Both the position numbers and the translations under genes were made by a program. A stretch of DNA of 64,000 bases from Cladorhizidae sp. MBARI D1340-BT2 (taxonomy: Eukaryota; Porifera; Demospongiae; Poecilosclerida; Cladorhizidae): NCBI GenBank assembly GCA_028752905.1, contig JAQNBH010000006.1, forward strand, positions 25,533,811 to 25,597,810. The letters are read 5' to 3'. Positions 1 through 11,409 of the stretch are shown here, piece after piece. Numbering within the stretch: the stretch's first letter is position 1; every line of letters begins with the position of its first letter. The notes beneath the pieces are model-generated. The model had not been told where the DNA came from, searched no databases, and worked only from the letters and a program-made list of their open reading frames with translations.

Positions 1-625
1 CTGATGGATGGGTGCTTGCGTTATGTAATTTGCACGGTTATTTTACATAGACACCCTGTGTTACCACTGTAATGAAGTTAGAGGTTAGTTAGCTCTAGAT
101 GAGGATTTCATTGTTTTAACAAAAGTCTAGCCAGTGCCTCTGCTTCAACTGCTTCCAGGTTGTCAACTTTAGCTTCATCCAAGTCTAGCAATGCATTTTC
201 ATTGTTATCCTACCTTCTATCTTTGCTATCTTTGCTATCCTATTATGCACTGGGCAGTTTCTTCAAGCAACAAGTCAAATCATAGATCAGAGAAAACTGT
301 ATAATGGGCACTTGCTATGTGGAAGTGCTGACTTTAAGGCAGACTGAAGTGAAAACTTTAATGTATGTGACATAAGCCACGAAAAAGGGACATGAACAGA
401 CACAACATTTAATATGACGTAATTATCGGCATGTGTTCATCACACTAATATAAAAAATCATAGGTTTTCTAATTAAGCTAAACCTTTGGAGTGTTAGGCT
501 TCTTATGTCAAGGATGTTACATAATTTCTTTATTTATTCTGAGAAGATCTTTTTAACAGTACCTAAAATCCCACAAACAACTAAAACAAGCAGTATTGCA
601 GTATTGCAAAGTAAGTAACACATAC

Positions 626-793
626 CAGGAATTTCATAGGCTTGCTCACCAGAAAAGGATTGAGCCTGTAGGATTAACAATATATTACATTAAATTAAGC
701 AAACAAACACAACAATAGAGTGTTGGCTCACATGTGTGGCTGGAAGACCTTCTCCTGATAGGCCAACTTTTGGAACAGCACTTGTAGGCACTC
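626..793 (-). CDS. YxxP exon pair 1 (linker exon 732-793, YEIP exon 626-665)
   Basis: Two short minus-strand exons with good splice sites. The upstream exon (793 down to 732, 62 nt) follows a CAG acceptor and stops before GTGAGC; it reads G-V-P-T-S-A-V-P-K-V-G-L-S-G-E-G-L-P. The downstream exon (665 down to 626, 40 nt) sits between CAG and GTATGT and reads A-Q-S-F-S-G-E-Q-A-Y-E-I-P-G. The linker enters in phase 1 and leaves in phase 0. The Tyr exon enters in phase 0 and leaves in phase 1, so pairs can repeat without breaking frame. Y-x-x-P is the class of phosphotyrosine site bound by Crk/Nck-type SH2 domains; that role is inferred from the motif only. The host gene is not recognised. Confidence 0.5.
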
Positions 794-1278
794 CTGGATA
801 ATAAATATGTGTGATCATAGAATGCATTCATACTGTGTAATACTATACAATCAATGTATGGTGCCATACTGGAGTGGTGTAGTTTTAATACCCACTTTGC
901 CCCAACAGGTGTTAAAAGAGTGCTGTGTGCATTTAAAACAGATTTAAAACAACAGCAAAGTATATCTTAAAATTGTAAGAGTCACTCTACTTTCTTGACT
1001 TACATCTTTGAACATGAGCTGAGAAAAATAGGATATGAATAGACACGATATTTCATGTTTCACTTTCTTTAGTACATATTTCATTTTGAAATTATAGACC
1101 TAAAAAGTAGATCCTTTATCTTGGATAACCCGATGAAAAATATAACCTCTGTGTTTGTTGATCATCTGTGTTTGTTGATTAATTTGCTGTAAGCACTTTT
1201 ATTGTATGGACCAATTCCTTCCACATGGAAAAAAACACATTCAATAAAACCCAGTATTCCGAACTAAGTTACACATAC

Positions 1279-1433
1279 CAGAATTCTGACTGGCTGGCTT
1301 GTTCTGGGAAGGATGGCGTCTGAAAAATAAAACATTCATTAAATCAAGCAAACACAACAGTAGCTCACCTGTGTGGATCTTTTGAATGGAAGACCTGCTG
1401 ATGTTCCAATTTTTGTACCATCACTTGTAGGAA
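1279..1433 (-). CDS. YxxP-type exon pair 2 (linker 1369-1433; Tyr exon copy 1279-1319 damaged)
   Basis: The linker exon (65 nt) lies between TTTAG and GTGAGC and reads V-P-T-S-D-G-T-K-I-G-T-S-A-G-L-P-F. It keeps the phase 1 in, phase 0 out pattern. The partner at 1319-1279 has an acceptor CAG and a donor GTATGT but is 41 nt instead of 40, and the Tyr position is lost (reads T-P-S-F-P-E-Q-A-S). It therefore looks decayed, or would shift the frame if used. Confidence 0.4.
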
Positions 1434-3404
1434 CTAAAGTTTGAAGAAATATACCAAGAATGCATTCATATTATGCAGGGACAACAAATCACAGCTGTAT
1501 ATAGTATTGTAAATAGCAAATTGTAGTGCATATTATAAAGAACGAGTGGAACGTCAGAATTATATGATATTAAAAGGAGGTCAATGATTTCCATTTTTCA
1601 CCACCTACATCCTAATACACTATCAGTCCAGAGCTCAAAGTTTCTGTATAACTTTGCACTAATACACAATAATCATTAGCTGAGTAAAATGAGAGATAAA
1701 AAACAAAATTCAATATATATATTTCTCGGCAATTATTCATGTAATGGTTGTCAAGAGTTAGAAGTTCTAAAACTGCTAGGGCTTTAGAATAGTAGATGGC
1801 TAGGGCTAGAGGTTGCTATTGATGACAAATATAAATTTTTGTTTTCTTTTCCATTTTTTAGGTGATAAAAACTGAATATAGAAAAATTATGGTTTCATGG
1901 GTTCAAATTTAGGCTCTCAAGTGTGGTCACCCAGCAGCCAGGGAAGTCCACAATCGCGATTGAACTGCTCTACCTTTAGTGCTTCGCTGTGCAATGAAAA
2001 GTACCAGCAGTCTGAGATCGTGTGTTCATGTTTTGGTATGGCTGGCTGTGAACCTTTCAATTAATGAGCCTCGCAACCAAGCAATTTTTTCCCCCAAGCA
2101 ACCTTATGGAAAAGACAGTAGTGTTAGGTTCATTCCAGGTGACATAGTTCTCTTCGAAGTGGTGGCTTCATTTGGAAGGTCGGGTGCATTGTTAACTTTG
2201 CTTGAAACTTGTGACAAGGAAAATCTATGAGGCTTTAATCTCTGATGTAAGTATGAAATTGCTAACTGGATAATTTTATGCAAACATACAGTCTGGTAGG
2301 TAATAATATACTAGTAGCTATCCAAAGGTTTCTGTAATTTGAAATATGCAATCGTTTCCTTCAAGCAGCATGAACAGAGGCAGTGTCACAAGAGTTCTGT
2401 GGAATACTACTAACTACCTTCACAACAACACACAATGTAAGTGAGATACTTAGCAGTTCTCTGTCATAGCAATGGCTACTAACCATCACCATATTTTGAA
2501 AATCATTTCGTGCCTCAAGTTCTTTGCTAGACCGGGATGTGCAATCAGTGGCCACAACGACCAGTAGTGATAGAAATTTTTATAAGCTGATGAGGAAGGA
2601 TGATTCCAAGATATAAGTTTTTTCAGGATATAATTGATGAATTAAGCATACTGGCTTGCCAAAAAATAGAACACTACTTCTGTCCTCAATGTATGGATAA
2701 GCTATTGAAAATAATGGCTTGAGTATAAGGATTGCTGGAGACCTGTAAGATACAGAGTATTATGCAAATGTTGATTTTGTGATGTCTGCAACCAATGCTC
2801 CCAGCGAATGGTCTTTAAGTATATACATAGAGGAGAATGTATTTTAACCATGAAGCAAGACAATATAATGCAATTGACTATTGACTAATTATTTTGTAAG
2901 CAAATACGATCACAGATAATTTTGTGAAGATTGACAACATAACTGATTTTCAAACTGTAAACACACGGTGTTAATCATATTCCTTACCACAATAGCCAGA
3001 TCACTCCAAATTTGCCCGTGCCGCCCCAGACTAAGCATTGCATGTTGTAGCAGGTTGAGTGAATAATACTCCACAGAACACTTGTGGCACCCTCTCTCTT
3101 TATACTGCTAGAAGGCAAATATTGCATCTCCGGAATTACAATATATATAGACTATATGCTAGCTTAAAATGCAGTATCAGAGGTTCCACTCTTTGTAGAC
3201 ATTTCTGTAGCTCTCAAGCAAAATGACAGTGCACTTGTCTTCAAAATGAAGCCTCCGCTATGAAGAGTACCAAGTCTTCTGGAACATACTCAATGCTACA
3301 ATCTTTACCCTATTGGAAAATGCAAATGAACTTGGTAGGTCATGATTGTGGGTGTGGCATTCTCTCTGTAAAAAGTGGTCTTGCCAAACCCACATCTCAT
3401 ATGC

Positions 3405-4045
3405 ACTAGGTCCTATGATTAGGAGCACAAGGTAAGGGAGGTTCTATTGTATACATCAAAACACAATACCACTAGCTCCCATAGTTAGAGCCCAATTCTA
3501 AGGGAGGTTCCACTGCACACATCAACTAGCTCCCATAGTTAGGAGCCCAAGTGTAAGGGAGTTTCCACTGCACACATCAACAACACAATACTACTAGCCT
3601 CCATAGTTAGGAGCCCAAGTGTGAGGGAGGTTCAACTGCACACATCAACTATCTCCCATAGTTAGGAGCACAATGCTAAGGGAGGTTCTTCTCACACAAC
3701 AACACATTAGTATTATCTCCAATAGTTAGAAGCCCAGTGTAATGGTGGTTCCACTGCACACATCAGCAACACACTACCACTAGCTCCCATAGTTAGGAAC
3801 CCAAGGTCCACTGACACATCAACAACACAATACCACTAGCCCCCATAGTTAGGAGCCCAAGTGTAAGAGAGGTTACACTGCACAGATCAATAATACAATA
3901 CCACTAACTCCCATAGTTAGGAACCCAAGGGTAAGGGAGATGAACTGACACATAAACAACACAATATCACTAGCTCCTATAGTTAGAAGCCCAAGAGAAA
4001 GGAAGGTTCTACTGCACAGATCAACAACACAATAATACTAGCTCA
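3405..4045. repeat. Minisatellite, about 65-70 bp unit, roughly 9 copies
   Basis: Imperfect tandem units contain 'ctcccatagttaggagccca', then 'aagggaggttccactgcaca' and 'catcaacaacacaatacca'. Units vary by small deletions; one near 3800 is shortened. The array ends directly at the splice donor of the death-domain exon, so it occupies the start of the following intron. Confidence 0.85.
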
Positions 4046-4046
4046 C

Positions 4047-4365
4047 TTTCAGATGTCTCAAAGTTGTCCTTCAAGTCAGTGAGGTCAGCGTAAAGTGCCT
4101 CTCTAAAAAATTTACCGACTTCACTAAGTTCCATGCATACTAACAATTTGCACAGGCCCCTCCATGTGCATTGGATATTCATTTTCGGTGTATTCTTCAT
4201 CCATTTCTCCATGATGGCCCTCATGCACTTCTCGGGGTTGCCTATATACATGGATGCTATTAGCCTCGTCGCAGTAACACTAATTATTTCTGCTGCTTTA
4301 TTCCAATCTGCCGCTAGCTCATTATAAAGTCGTAATTCTTGTCCCTCTCCTTTCGGGCCAATCCA
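4047..4365 (-). CDS. Death-domain exon
   Basis: One open exon of about 106 codons, read from an acceptor ending GATTCAG (4366-4372) to a donor GTGAGC at 4046-4041. The protein has the spacing of a death domain: an early L-Y-N-E-L-A-A-D-W, then N-P-E-K-C-M-R-A-I-M-E-K-W-M, then T-W-R-G-L-C-K-L-L and a closing V-G-K-F-F-R-E-A-L. Death domains are six-helix adaptor modules in apoptosis and innate signalling. The frame stays open to an ATG at 4380, so a start there is possible, but no promoter is visible. The exon leaves in phase 1, matching the entry phase of the linker exon at 1433. The upstream Tyr exon at 7395 also leaves in phase 1, so another exon would have to lie between 7395 and 4365 if this is one gene. 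Confidence 0.7.
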
Positions 4366-5690
4366 CTGAATCAGTTGCATGTGATGTGAGTCGATGCATT
4401 CATTATTATGCTGAATATCACAATAAAGAAAAGCAGGACTTTATCACAATAGCAATACAAGGAAGGTACCGCATGGGGGCAAGAATAGACAAACACTGCC
4501 AACCAAACACACATCCCCAAATCTAGGAAGGGAAAGTGGGAGTGGGAGAGGAAACTTTAGTTGCAGCTTTACAACTTTGCAATAGAGGACCTGTACTTAT
4601 ATAGAGTACCTGTAGCATTAGCGGGCAAGAATATGGACAATGAATACAACCACTTGTGAAGCAGTGCCCAACTGCAGATGCAATCAATCCATGAATGTAT
4701 GTATCATAATTATGTGTAGAGGGCTAGGTAAGGGATGAAGGATGTTTGAACTGCTGTATAGAGGAGCTGGAGGGTGTCATGTGTAGACAACTCATCAGCG
4801 ATGGAAGAAATATTTGGTGTGGAACAGGAGGAGATATAGTCATGATTGATGCTTAACCAAAGTAGAAAAGTACCGTTGTGGATTATACACAAGTAGATGC
4901 CATGTGAGAGTATAGGCTCCAAGAGGAAGTAGAGTTATTAGTTTCTTTGGGATGGCGAAATCCAAATGAATTCGAGATAAAAAAAATTAATTTGCAATCA
5001 ACGAACTTTCTGTTGACAAGCAATTAAATAACTTTCTCAATAGATGAATGCTAGAGCATCTAGCACAAAACACGAGAGTAGTTGATTATTGAGAAAAGTT
5101 ATTGTAATTCTAGAAACACTGAAGCTTGTGTTGGGGTCTATACAGAAGTAAATATAAATATAATACACACTCACACACACAATATAGCTTGATGTAAATT
5201 TTTATAGAAAATTTTCCTAGGTCAATACATAGGAATCTGCATTTTGTGTGTGTATAGCATGCATGCATGCAGTTTATAGGCTTGGCCATCTTTGGCCTCC
5301 ATACACATGTCTAGAACTGCCCTACACTGGGAAGGTTTTGGACCCTGGGCGTCCTTAGTCAATGGCCCAAAACTTTAAAACAGACATTACAGCCAAACTA
5401 AGGCAGATACATGGTTCAACTGAGTTTTAGATTATGGTCAACTTAGGGAGAGGCAGGATCAAGCATTCTCTGGAGGGGTGTGTGGATGGGAGGGGGTGGG
5501 GGTGGGAGTGGGAGTGATGAATTTCTGTTTGTCTCATAGAGGGCACCATATACACATAGAAAATTGTAACTATACGTTAGCATGCAGACAGACAACCATT
5601 GTGTCTTATAGCCTAGGGCTAGGGCTAGAGAACTAGGACTATTATAGAAGGCTTGCCACAAATACTACAGTGGGATCATGCAACATGCCT
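4366..5690. other. No gene recognised
   Basis: Short ORFs only. It contains a G-rich stretch at 5474-5520, a short CA-rich stretch near 5163-5182, and GGGCTAG-type repeats near 5615-5630. Confidence 0.5.
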
Positions 5691-5895
5691 AGCTCTAGTA
5701 TTAGCCCTAACTTTAGCACTAGCCTTTGCCCTAACTCTATCCCTGACTTAACCCCAATTCTAGTCCAAGCCGAACAATAATCCTAGATTTAGCCCTACCT
5801 CAGCCCCAACCTTAGCCTTATCTCTAGCCCTAAGCCTAACTATAATACTAGCCATAGCCCTAACTCTAGCCCTAGGTTTAGCCCCACCCCTATAC
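5690..5895. repeat. Degenerate telomere-like CTAGCCC/CTAACCC repeats
   Basis: A run of hexamer-like units of the types tagccc, taaccc, ctagcc and ctaactc, with many substitutions. Similar short runs occur at 5615-5630 (opposite orientation), 35603-35635 and 62355-62460. The standard metazoan telomere repeat on this strand would be CCCTAA; many units here are CCCTAG. Confidence 0.6.
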
Positions 5896-6387
5896 TGTAT
5901 GTTAAGTGTGCCTACATGCACCTCACACTCAATGGGTTGTTAAGGATATATTCATACTCCATAGTTTTTATTCTAAAGGCTGGTTCACAATATGACGTGA
6001 ACCATCCTGAAATATTAAGAATTGGAGTAAATACCCCGAGATATTTTTAACAAGTACAATAGCCAGGAAGAAGGCAAGCAGGCTCTCCAAAACAACAAAA
6101 AATTATAAAAATGCTCCACAAAGCTCAAGATCTTTAAAAACTGTACATGTCCAGTGTGAAAATCATTATAAAAGTAAAAATGACCAAGATTAAACTTTTT
6201 ATTTTTTATTTTTAACAACCATGACTGCTTCTAGGAACATTCTTTTTCTAATTTTTTTACTGCTGAGAAAGAGGCATTAGTGAATGGATTCCTTTTCTTA
6301 AATTTTGTTAAAGTTTTACATTGAAATAAGTAATAGCTACAAATATATAATTGTAATAAAACACAAAAAATTGTTTGCAATCACTAA

Positions 6388-6408
6388 GGGGGGGGGGGGG
6401 GGGGGGGG
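6388..6408 (+). repeat. Poly-G tract of 21 G
   Basis: An uninterrupted homopolymer; its length may be uncertain in the assembly. It lies 33 bp left of the foldback element. Confidence 0.95.
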
Positions 6409-6440
6409 CAACGGTATTTTTTAATTTTTTATTCCCTTTT

Positions 6441-7030
6441 ACTTATGGTTACCATTTTAGAGCTCCATAGATTCTGTAAACTTTATGTATGGCTTTAATA
6501 TATACCTCAAAAGATAGGTCTCTCTATGTGCTCTCTTTTAATACTAAAATATTTTTCATAGATATATCTATAGCCACGTTACTATACCTTGAGTGGAGGG
6601 AACCGTAAAACCTGAATGCCTAAATTGGCCACAAAATATCTCCAGATTGCAAAGTGCTAAAGGTTTGAAATTAGCACTAGTGGCTAGAGGAAGCTACATT
6701 TCACCCACGCGCTTGACCATGTACTTACATTTTAACACCTAATGAAAACACTCGTTGAATAGAGTAGAGCTTCCTCTAGCCACTGGTGCTAATTTCAAAT
6801 CTTTAGCACTTTGCAATCTGGAGATATATTTATGCGGCCAATTCAGGCATTCAGGTTTTGAAGTTCCCTCTACTTTAGGTCTAGTAACTTGGCTATAGTT
6901 ATACCTATAAAAACAATTTAGTATCAAAAGAGAGCCCACAGAGAGACCTATCAATTAAGCTATATATGAAGTCCATACAATGAAGTTTACATACAGAATT
7001 TACGGAGCTCTAAAGTGGTAACCATAAGTT
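6441..7030. mobile_element. Foldback (long inverted repeat) MITE-like element
   Basis: The left end (acttatggttacc) is the reverse complement of the right end (ggtaaccataagt). Matching continues inwards for most of each arm of nearly 300 bp, for example 'agctccatagattctgtaaa' on the left against 'agaatttacggagctc' on the right, and 'gcctaaattggcc' against 'ggccaattcaggc'. The centre is near 6715. No coding capacity. The same family is at 38852-39520, with fragments at 36525-36720 and 55813-55915. Confidence 0.85.
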
Positions 7031-7394
7031 AAAAAAAGAGAAAAGGAAAAATATGCCATTGTCCCCTCAGATACATGATTAAATGCCATGGATTATTTTG
7101 ACTGCCACTAAAAATCCAGTGAGGGATGTCCACCTATAACTCATGCTCAATCTCTAGGTAGGAGGGATTTCTGAACAGATTTATTTGCTACGAATCTGTC
7201 TGCAATGTAGCTTTTATTTGCTCACCTCAATGAGTTACTTCTATTACAAAACTACAGCTTATTGTATTTGCATACCGATGATAGTTTTAATGGACTTATG
7301 AGGGAAAAAGTTACATTTACAAATAGTTATGCCATGGAAAATTGTTATCATTAATTATTTTTAAAAAACAGCATCCATAATCAATCAAACATAC

Positions 7395-7555
7395 CAGGAT
7401 TTTCATAGGCTTCTTCATCAGAAATGGATTCACTCTGATGAGTAAATTATCAACATCAATAAGCAAGTTAATGGAATAGAACAGACTCACAGCGGCAGAG
7501 GCTTGTGGCAAAGAAGATCCTTTTGATCTCACAAGATTTGCTGAAATTTTCCAGT
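7395..7555 (-). CDS. YxxP exon pair 3 (linker 7491-7555, YENP exon 7395-7434)
   Basis: The Tyr exon is 40 nt, between CATCAG and GTATGT, and reads S-E-S-I-S-D-E-E-A-Y-E-N-P-G. It is more acidic than the other copies. The linker exon (65 nt) lies between TTTAGAG and GTGAGT and reads D-W-K-I-S-A-N-L-V-R-S-K-G-S-S-L-P-Q-A-S-A-A. It is diverged in sequence but keeps phase 1 in, phase 0 out. Both exons are open and in frame with each other. Confidence 0.5.
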
Positions 7556-7599
7556 CTCTAAATTTATGAATCAACCAAAATCCATTCGTAGAAGACATA

Positions 7600-8596
7600 A
7601 TTATAAGTAACTATAAACCCAACGGGTTGTCCTATCAACCCTAGTTTACAAGAAATTTTAGAACAAGCTTTACAATTGCATATTTAATATGAGTAAGGAA
7701 GCTTTTCTACAAAACCTTTTTTATAACTTATAAAACATACATTTAACAAAGATTTATCCTAACAGTAACAGGTGATAACCTTGGGCAGACAAACATGGAT
7801 TAGCCAACCTGGCAATTGCTACCAGCATGTTCGCAGAGTATGATATAATTAACAATACAAACATCTCTGGTGTGCAGGCACAAAATAAAGGGATGCAGGT
7901 TCTATTTGGCCTAGAGTTGTTCATCCACAATAACTAGAGCTACACAAGCTATAAATGTTTCTCAATGCACCTGATTGCTCATATATAGCCTCATAAGCTA
8001 ATGCTTGATGCACATTAGCTCAACCAGTTTAGGTATACCCAAATCTCAAGATGACCATGTTCAATATGAATGGGGTTAACAAATCATGGTGCGGACCTCT
8101 CACAAAAAGAACAATAAAAATGGACCATAGAAGTTAGTACTCAAAGATGACTTCCAACATCCTATACACATTTGCCTGCCAACTCATTAGGGTAAAACTG
8201 ACAGTCGCAGGCCTCACACCTCCAACCTTCTTATTCAGCCAATAGTGAAGAAAATAAAGAAGCATGATTCCAAATAATGAGATTCACAAAAGCAGTGAGA
8301 GCTTAGCAACAGTGAACCACCCTGCCAGCAAGATCACTGATCATGTCCTTAACCAACCCTCTGTAAGCACAATATAGCAGAGCAAGTTAAAAAAACACAT
8401 AAAACACTGCATGATTGCTACAATTTTCCAATTGTTATGTCCTACTCCTAGATTGCATATAGGGTCCAGAAAATGTTGCCAAATATGTTTAAAAAAATAC
8501 CAACGATCTCTTGTCTAGAAAATCATCGAATTGATGAGAGAGTAACTAGGATGACCTCATTACTTAAGTCACCAGGGGTGATATAGCTATCTTTAG
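7600..8596. other. No gene recognised
   Basis: Only short ORFs and no clear repeat. Confidence 0.4.
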
Positions 8597-8714
8597 GAAG
8601 ATTCTGATGAGGAAGAAGAAGGTATAGTCATCTTCAGTTACCTAGGAATTCTCAGAGAGCTGCTGTATATTGATCAAGATTCAGATGCAGAAATGGACCA
8701 GGAAGGCTTCTCAG
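8597..8714 (+). CDS. Possible exon, acidic, unknown product
   Basis: 118 nt open between an acceptor CTTTAG and a donor GTTAGT. It reads E-D-S-D-E-E-E-E-G-I-V-I-F-S-Y-L-G-I-L-R, then an acidic tail with D-Q-D-S-D-A-E-M-D-Q-E. No domain is recognised. It could equally be part of a transposase N-terminus or chance. Confidence 0.25.
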
Positions 8715-9639
8715 GTTAGTGTGATAGTATATAGTTTTAGTATTAGCCTTTCCTAAATAGCTGGAGAGGGTCCATCTAGACATATATTAGCAATTCAATT
8801 TAAATGTACTTAAACTTGAATTCAAAATCGGATTTTGTGGAAACTAATGTCATAAATCTAAACCAAAATTATAATTCTTATATGAAATTTTTCATATTTG
8901 ACTTGCGATGAAGTGGTATTGTTTTACCGACAATTAGGTACCAGCTTCATATACTTTTCTATGCAATGTTCCTGCCAGTTCCCCTCCAGTACTGACCATT
9001 CCCATTCAGGCCAAGCCCAAGGATTGCCTCGCCCTTTCCCGCATATTCCAGTAGTAGTGTAAGCATGCATACAAGATTGTGACATATAGCTACTGGAGAT
9101 ATTTTGTCCACACACACAGTTATTGAACTCATTGCTAGCTAGCACTTGGTGCCATTCACCATTATTTAAGCTTGGGCAAATCTTCTAGACTCTGTTTCTC
9201 TACAAGGGAAGTGTCAGGCCTCAAAATGGACTGGTTAGTAAGAGAGCTAGTGTGTTGCTCTATCTTATTTTTTCCAGAAACTTATAGAAGACAGCTGAAG
9301 TTTGGCTAAGTGGATAATTGGAACTGTGGCCAGCACTTGGCTCAGCTTGGTTGATTCGGAGAAGTGAGAGCACGTTTTCAGCATTTCTGTGTGTATATTG
9401 TTTGATATTGTGCATAGTGTTTGCATATTATTTACATATTGTGTATTTTTGTATTTTGCTGCCCATTTTATGCAATAAATTACATCAAGTAACAAGGCGA
9501 ATGACAAGTCTGAGAGAGCAGACAGAACAGAGCGAGGGGAGTAAACTGACGAACTCCAAAGAGAGCAAGTTCAGATGACCGACAATGAGGACACAAATAT
9601 GGATATCAGGAAGGGCTAGTCAAGCCATCGACCGTAAAT

Positions 9640-11405
9640 GACGAGGACTACAAGAGAATTTCCAAACCCACTGGAGGCCATTCAGACATTAATCCTGACT
9701 ATGGAGGAGAACAGAAGAATTGAAGATAGAGAAGGGGAAGAATGCCGAACCAGAGAAAGAGAAGCAGAAAAACATTGACGTTGAACCAGAGATAGAGTAG
9801 CGGAAGAACGTCGAAACAGAGAAAGGGAAGCGGTGGAACGTCGAACCTGAGAAAGATAAGCGGGAGAATGTTGAACCAGAGAAAGAGTAGTGGAAGAATG
9901 TTGAACAAGAGAAAGAGAAGTGGAAGAACATCGAACCAGAGAAAGTGAAGCAGAATATTGTCGAATCAGAGAAAGAGAAGTGGAAAAAGGTCGAACCAAG
10001 AGAAAGGGAAGCGGAAGAACGTCGAACAAGAGAAAGAGAAGTGGAAGAACGTCGAACAAGAGAAAGAGAAGTGGAAGAACGTTGAACCAGAGAAAGAGAA
10101 GTGGAAAAAGGTCGAACAAACAGAAAGAGAAGTAGGAGATTATCGAATCAGAGAAAAAGATGTGGAAGAACGTCGAACCAGAGAAAGAGAAGTGGAAGAA
10201 CGTTGAACAAGAGAAAGAGTAGCGGACGAACATCGAACCAGAGAAAGTGAAGCAGAAGATTGTCGAATCAGAGAATGGAAGTGAAAAGGGAGAGCAGAAG
10301 GATTGAACATAAAGAAGCCGAAGAAAGCCGAACAAAATAACTCAAAGCGAAGGACAGCACAAAAGAGAACACTTCTAATGCAAATCAAGTTTCAGCACGA
10401 AACCAAAACTATATGTGGCATAGTGACGACAGATGACGAGACAGAGATAGAAAACGGAAGCTGGGAGATAAAATTGCTCCATAGACGGACAAGGAACAGC
10501 CTGTATCCTACCTCCGAAACTTTGAAGACATGCTTTCCACAGCAGAGATCAACAAGGATGAATGGGCAAGCCACATGGTCCTCTAGTGATGGGAACCGCA
10601 TCCATAGCTTACACAACATCTGTAATGGAGGAGGCTAAGGTAGACTACAATTTGCTGAAAATGGCCTTGCTGAAGGAGCTCTGATATTGCAAAGAAGCCT
10701 GTGAGTGAGAGTTCTGGTCGTTCTGAGGAAAGATGGTGATGCAGCTACAAAAATTCTAAGAGTATTACTAAGTTTGGCAGATGTTCACATGGAAAACTGT
10801 AATACAATAAAAGAGGATGGCAAGACAGTGGCAACAGGAAAATTTCTCTCCTTTTACTCGCTGGATGCAAACCATGTTAGAGCATGGAAACCTGAGATGT
10901 TCCTGGAAGTCGCCAACTTCATGACAGAGCGACAAGCCATGAATATTAAATTCCGCAAAAGATGACTGCCCTGCACGAAACCGAGGAGTTGCCCGGGAGA
11001 CTGGTCAAGAAATCAATGGAATGAAGACAGTCATCTCCGGAACTGGCACTCATTGTTGCGACGTCAACCATGACAGCAGGGAAAGACACCATAACCCAAA
11101 GTACAGTGAGTGTATGGGTGACTTAAATAACATGTTTTACAGTAGCACTCCGGGAAAGCCTCAAGATAAGTCTGGGGATAGGGTTAACTTTGTGTCTACA
11201 TGTTAAAGCAGAAGGTCGAAATGTGACAATTCTGGGTATGAGATCGAAGTTAGGATGGAAAAACACAGTGAAATGACTGAGTCTATAATAACAGCCATCA
11301 GACAACCAGGTCTATATGTAGAAGGCGGGGTAGGCCAGAGAGAATGCAGAATGCGCATTGATATGGGAGCAGACAGGACCATAGTTGTTGCAAACCTGGG
11401 GAGCT
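9640..11405 (+). pseudogene. LTR retroelement gag-protease remnant
   Basis: Gag seems to start at the ATG at 9702 (M-E-E-N-R-R-I-E-D-R-E), then enters a repeat region (9725-10290). The capsid-like part follows in broken frames: Y-L-R-N-F-E-D-M-L-S-T near 10500 and V-D-Y-N-L-L-K-M-A-L-L-K near 10640, as in gypsy-type Gag. At 11238-11405 a retropepsin-like stretch reads C-R-M-R-I-D-M-G-A-D-R-T-I-V; the active-site D-T/S-G is D-M-G here, so it is probably dead. No RT or integrase follows. An AATAAA-containing stretch before gag (about 9213-9510) could be LTR or leader, but no second copy was found to prove it. Confidence 0.65.
9725..10290 (+). repeat. 30-bp minisatellite inside gag, about 19 units
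   Basis: The unit is close to 'gaaccagagaaagagaagtg' followed by 'gaagaacgtc'. It codes in frame for a ten-residue unit R-T-R-E-R-E-V-E-E-R, predicted as a highly charged helix. A few units carry stops (TGA, TAG) or a one-base shift near 10000. The long antisense ORF over this stretch is a by-product of the purine-rich repeat. Confidence 0.9.
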
Positions 11406-11409
11406 GAAC

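Larger units (their letters stand above)
1..3165. repeat. Segmental duplication, copy 1 (matches 15203-18023)
   Basis: The two blocks share many landmarks in the same order and orientation. Both have the 'caccctgtgttaccat' stretch near the start, the YxxP exon pairs, the 'ccagcagccagggaagtcca' stretch (1929 and 16859), and the 'gccacaacgacca' stretch near 2550 and 17490. Both end near 'aattacaatatatat' (3135-3165 and 18008-18023). Similarity is patchy, so the duplication is not recent. The left end runs off the window. Confidence 0.75.

Noticed and set aside
1979..2230. ORF in duplication copy 1, with a counterpart at 16808-17077
   Set aside because: The two copies share DNA, but the reading frames and protein sequences diverge (frameshift after the W-L-A region), so no conserved protein is supported.
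3405..4045. Regular repeat array considered as CRISPR-like
   Set aside because: Whole units of 65-70 bp repeat without unique spacers; minisatellite.
9213..9510. Possible 5' LTR (starts tgtcagg, contains AATAAA)
   Set aside because: No second copy downstream of the gag-protease remnant, so LTR status cannot be shown.
9682..10335. 217-codon minus-strand ORF, Phe/Ser/Leu-rich
   Set aside because: Antisense of the purine-rich 30-bp repeat; the opposite strand reads in frame as charged Gag helix and joins the capsid-like sequence.
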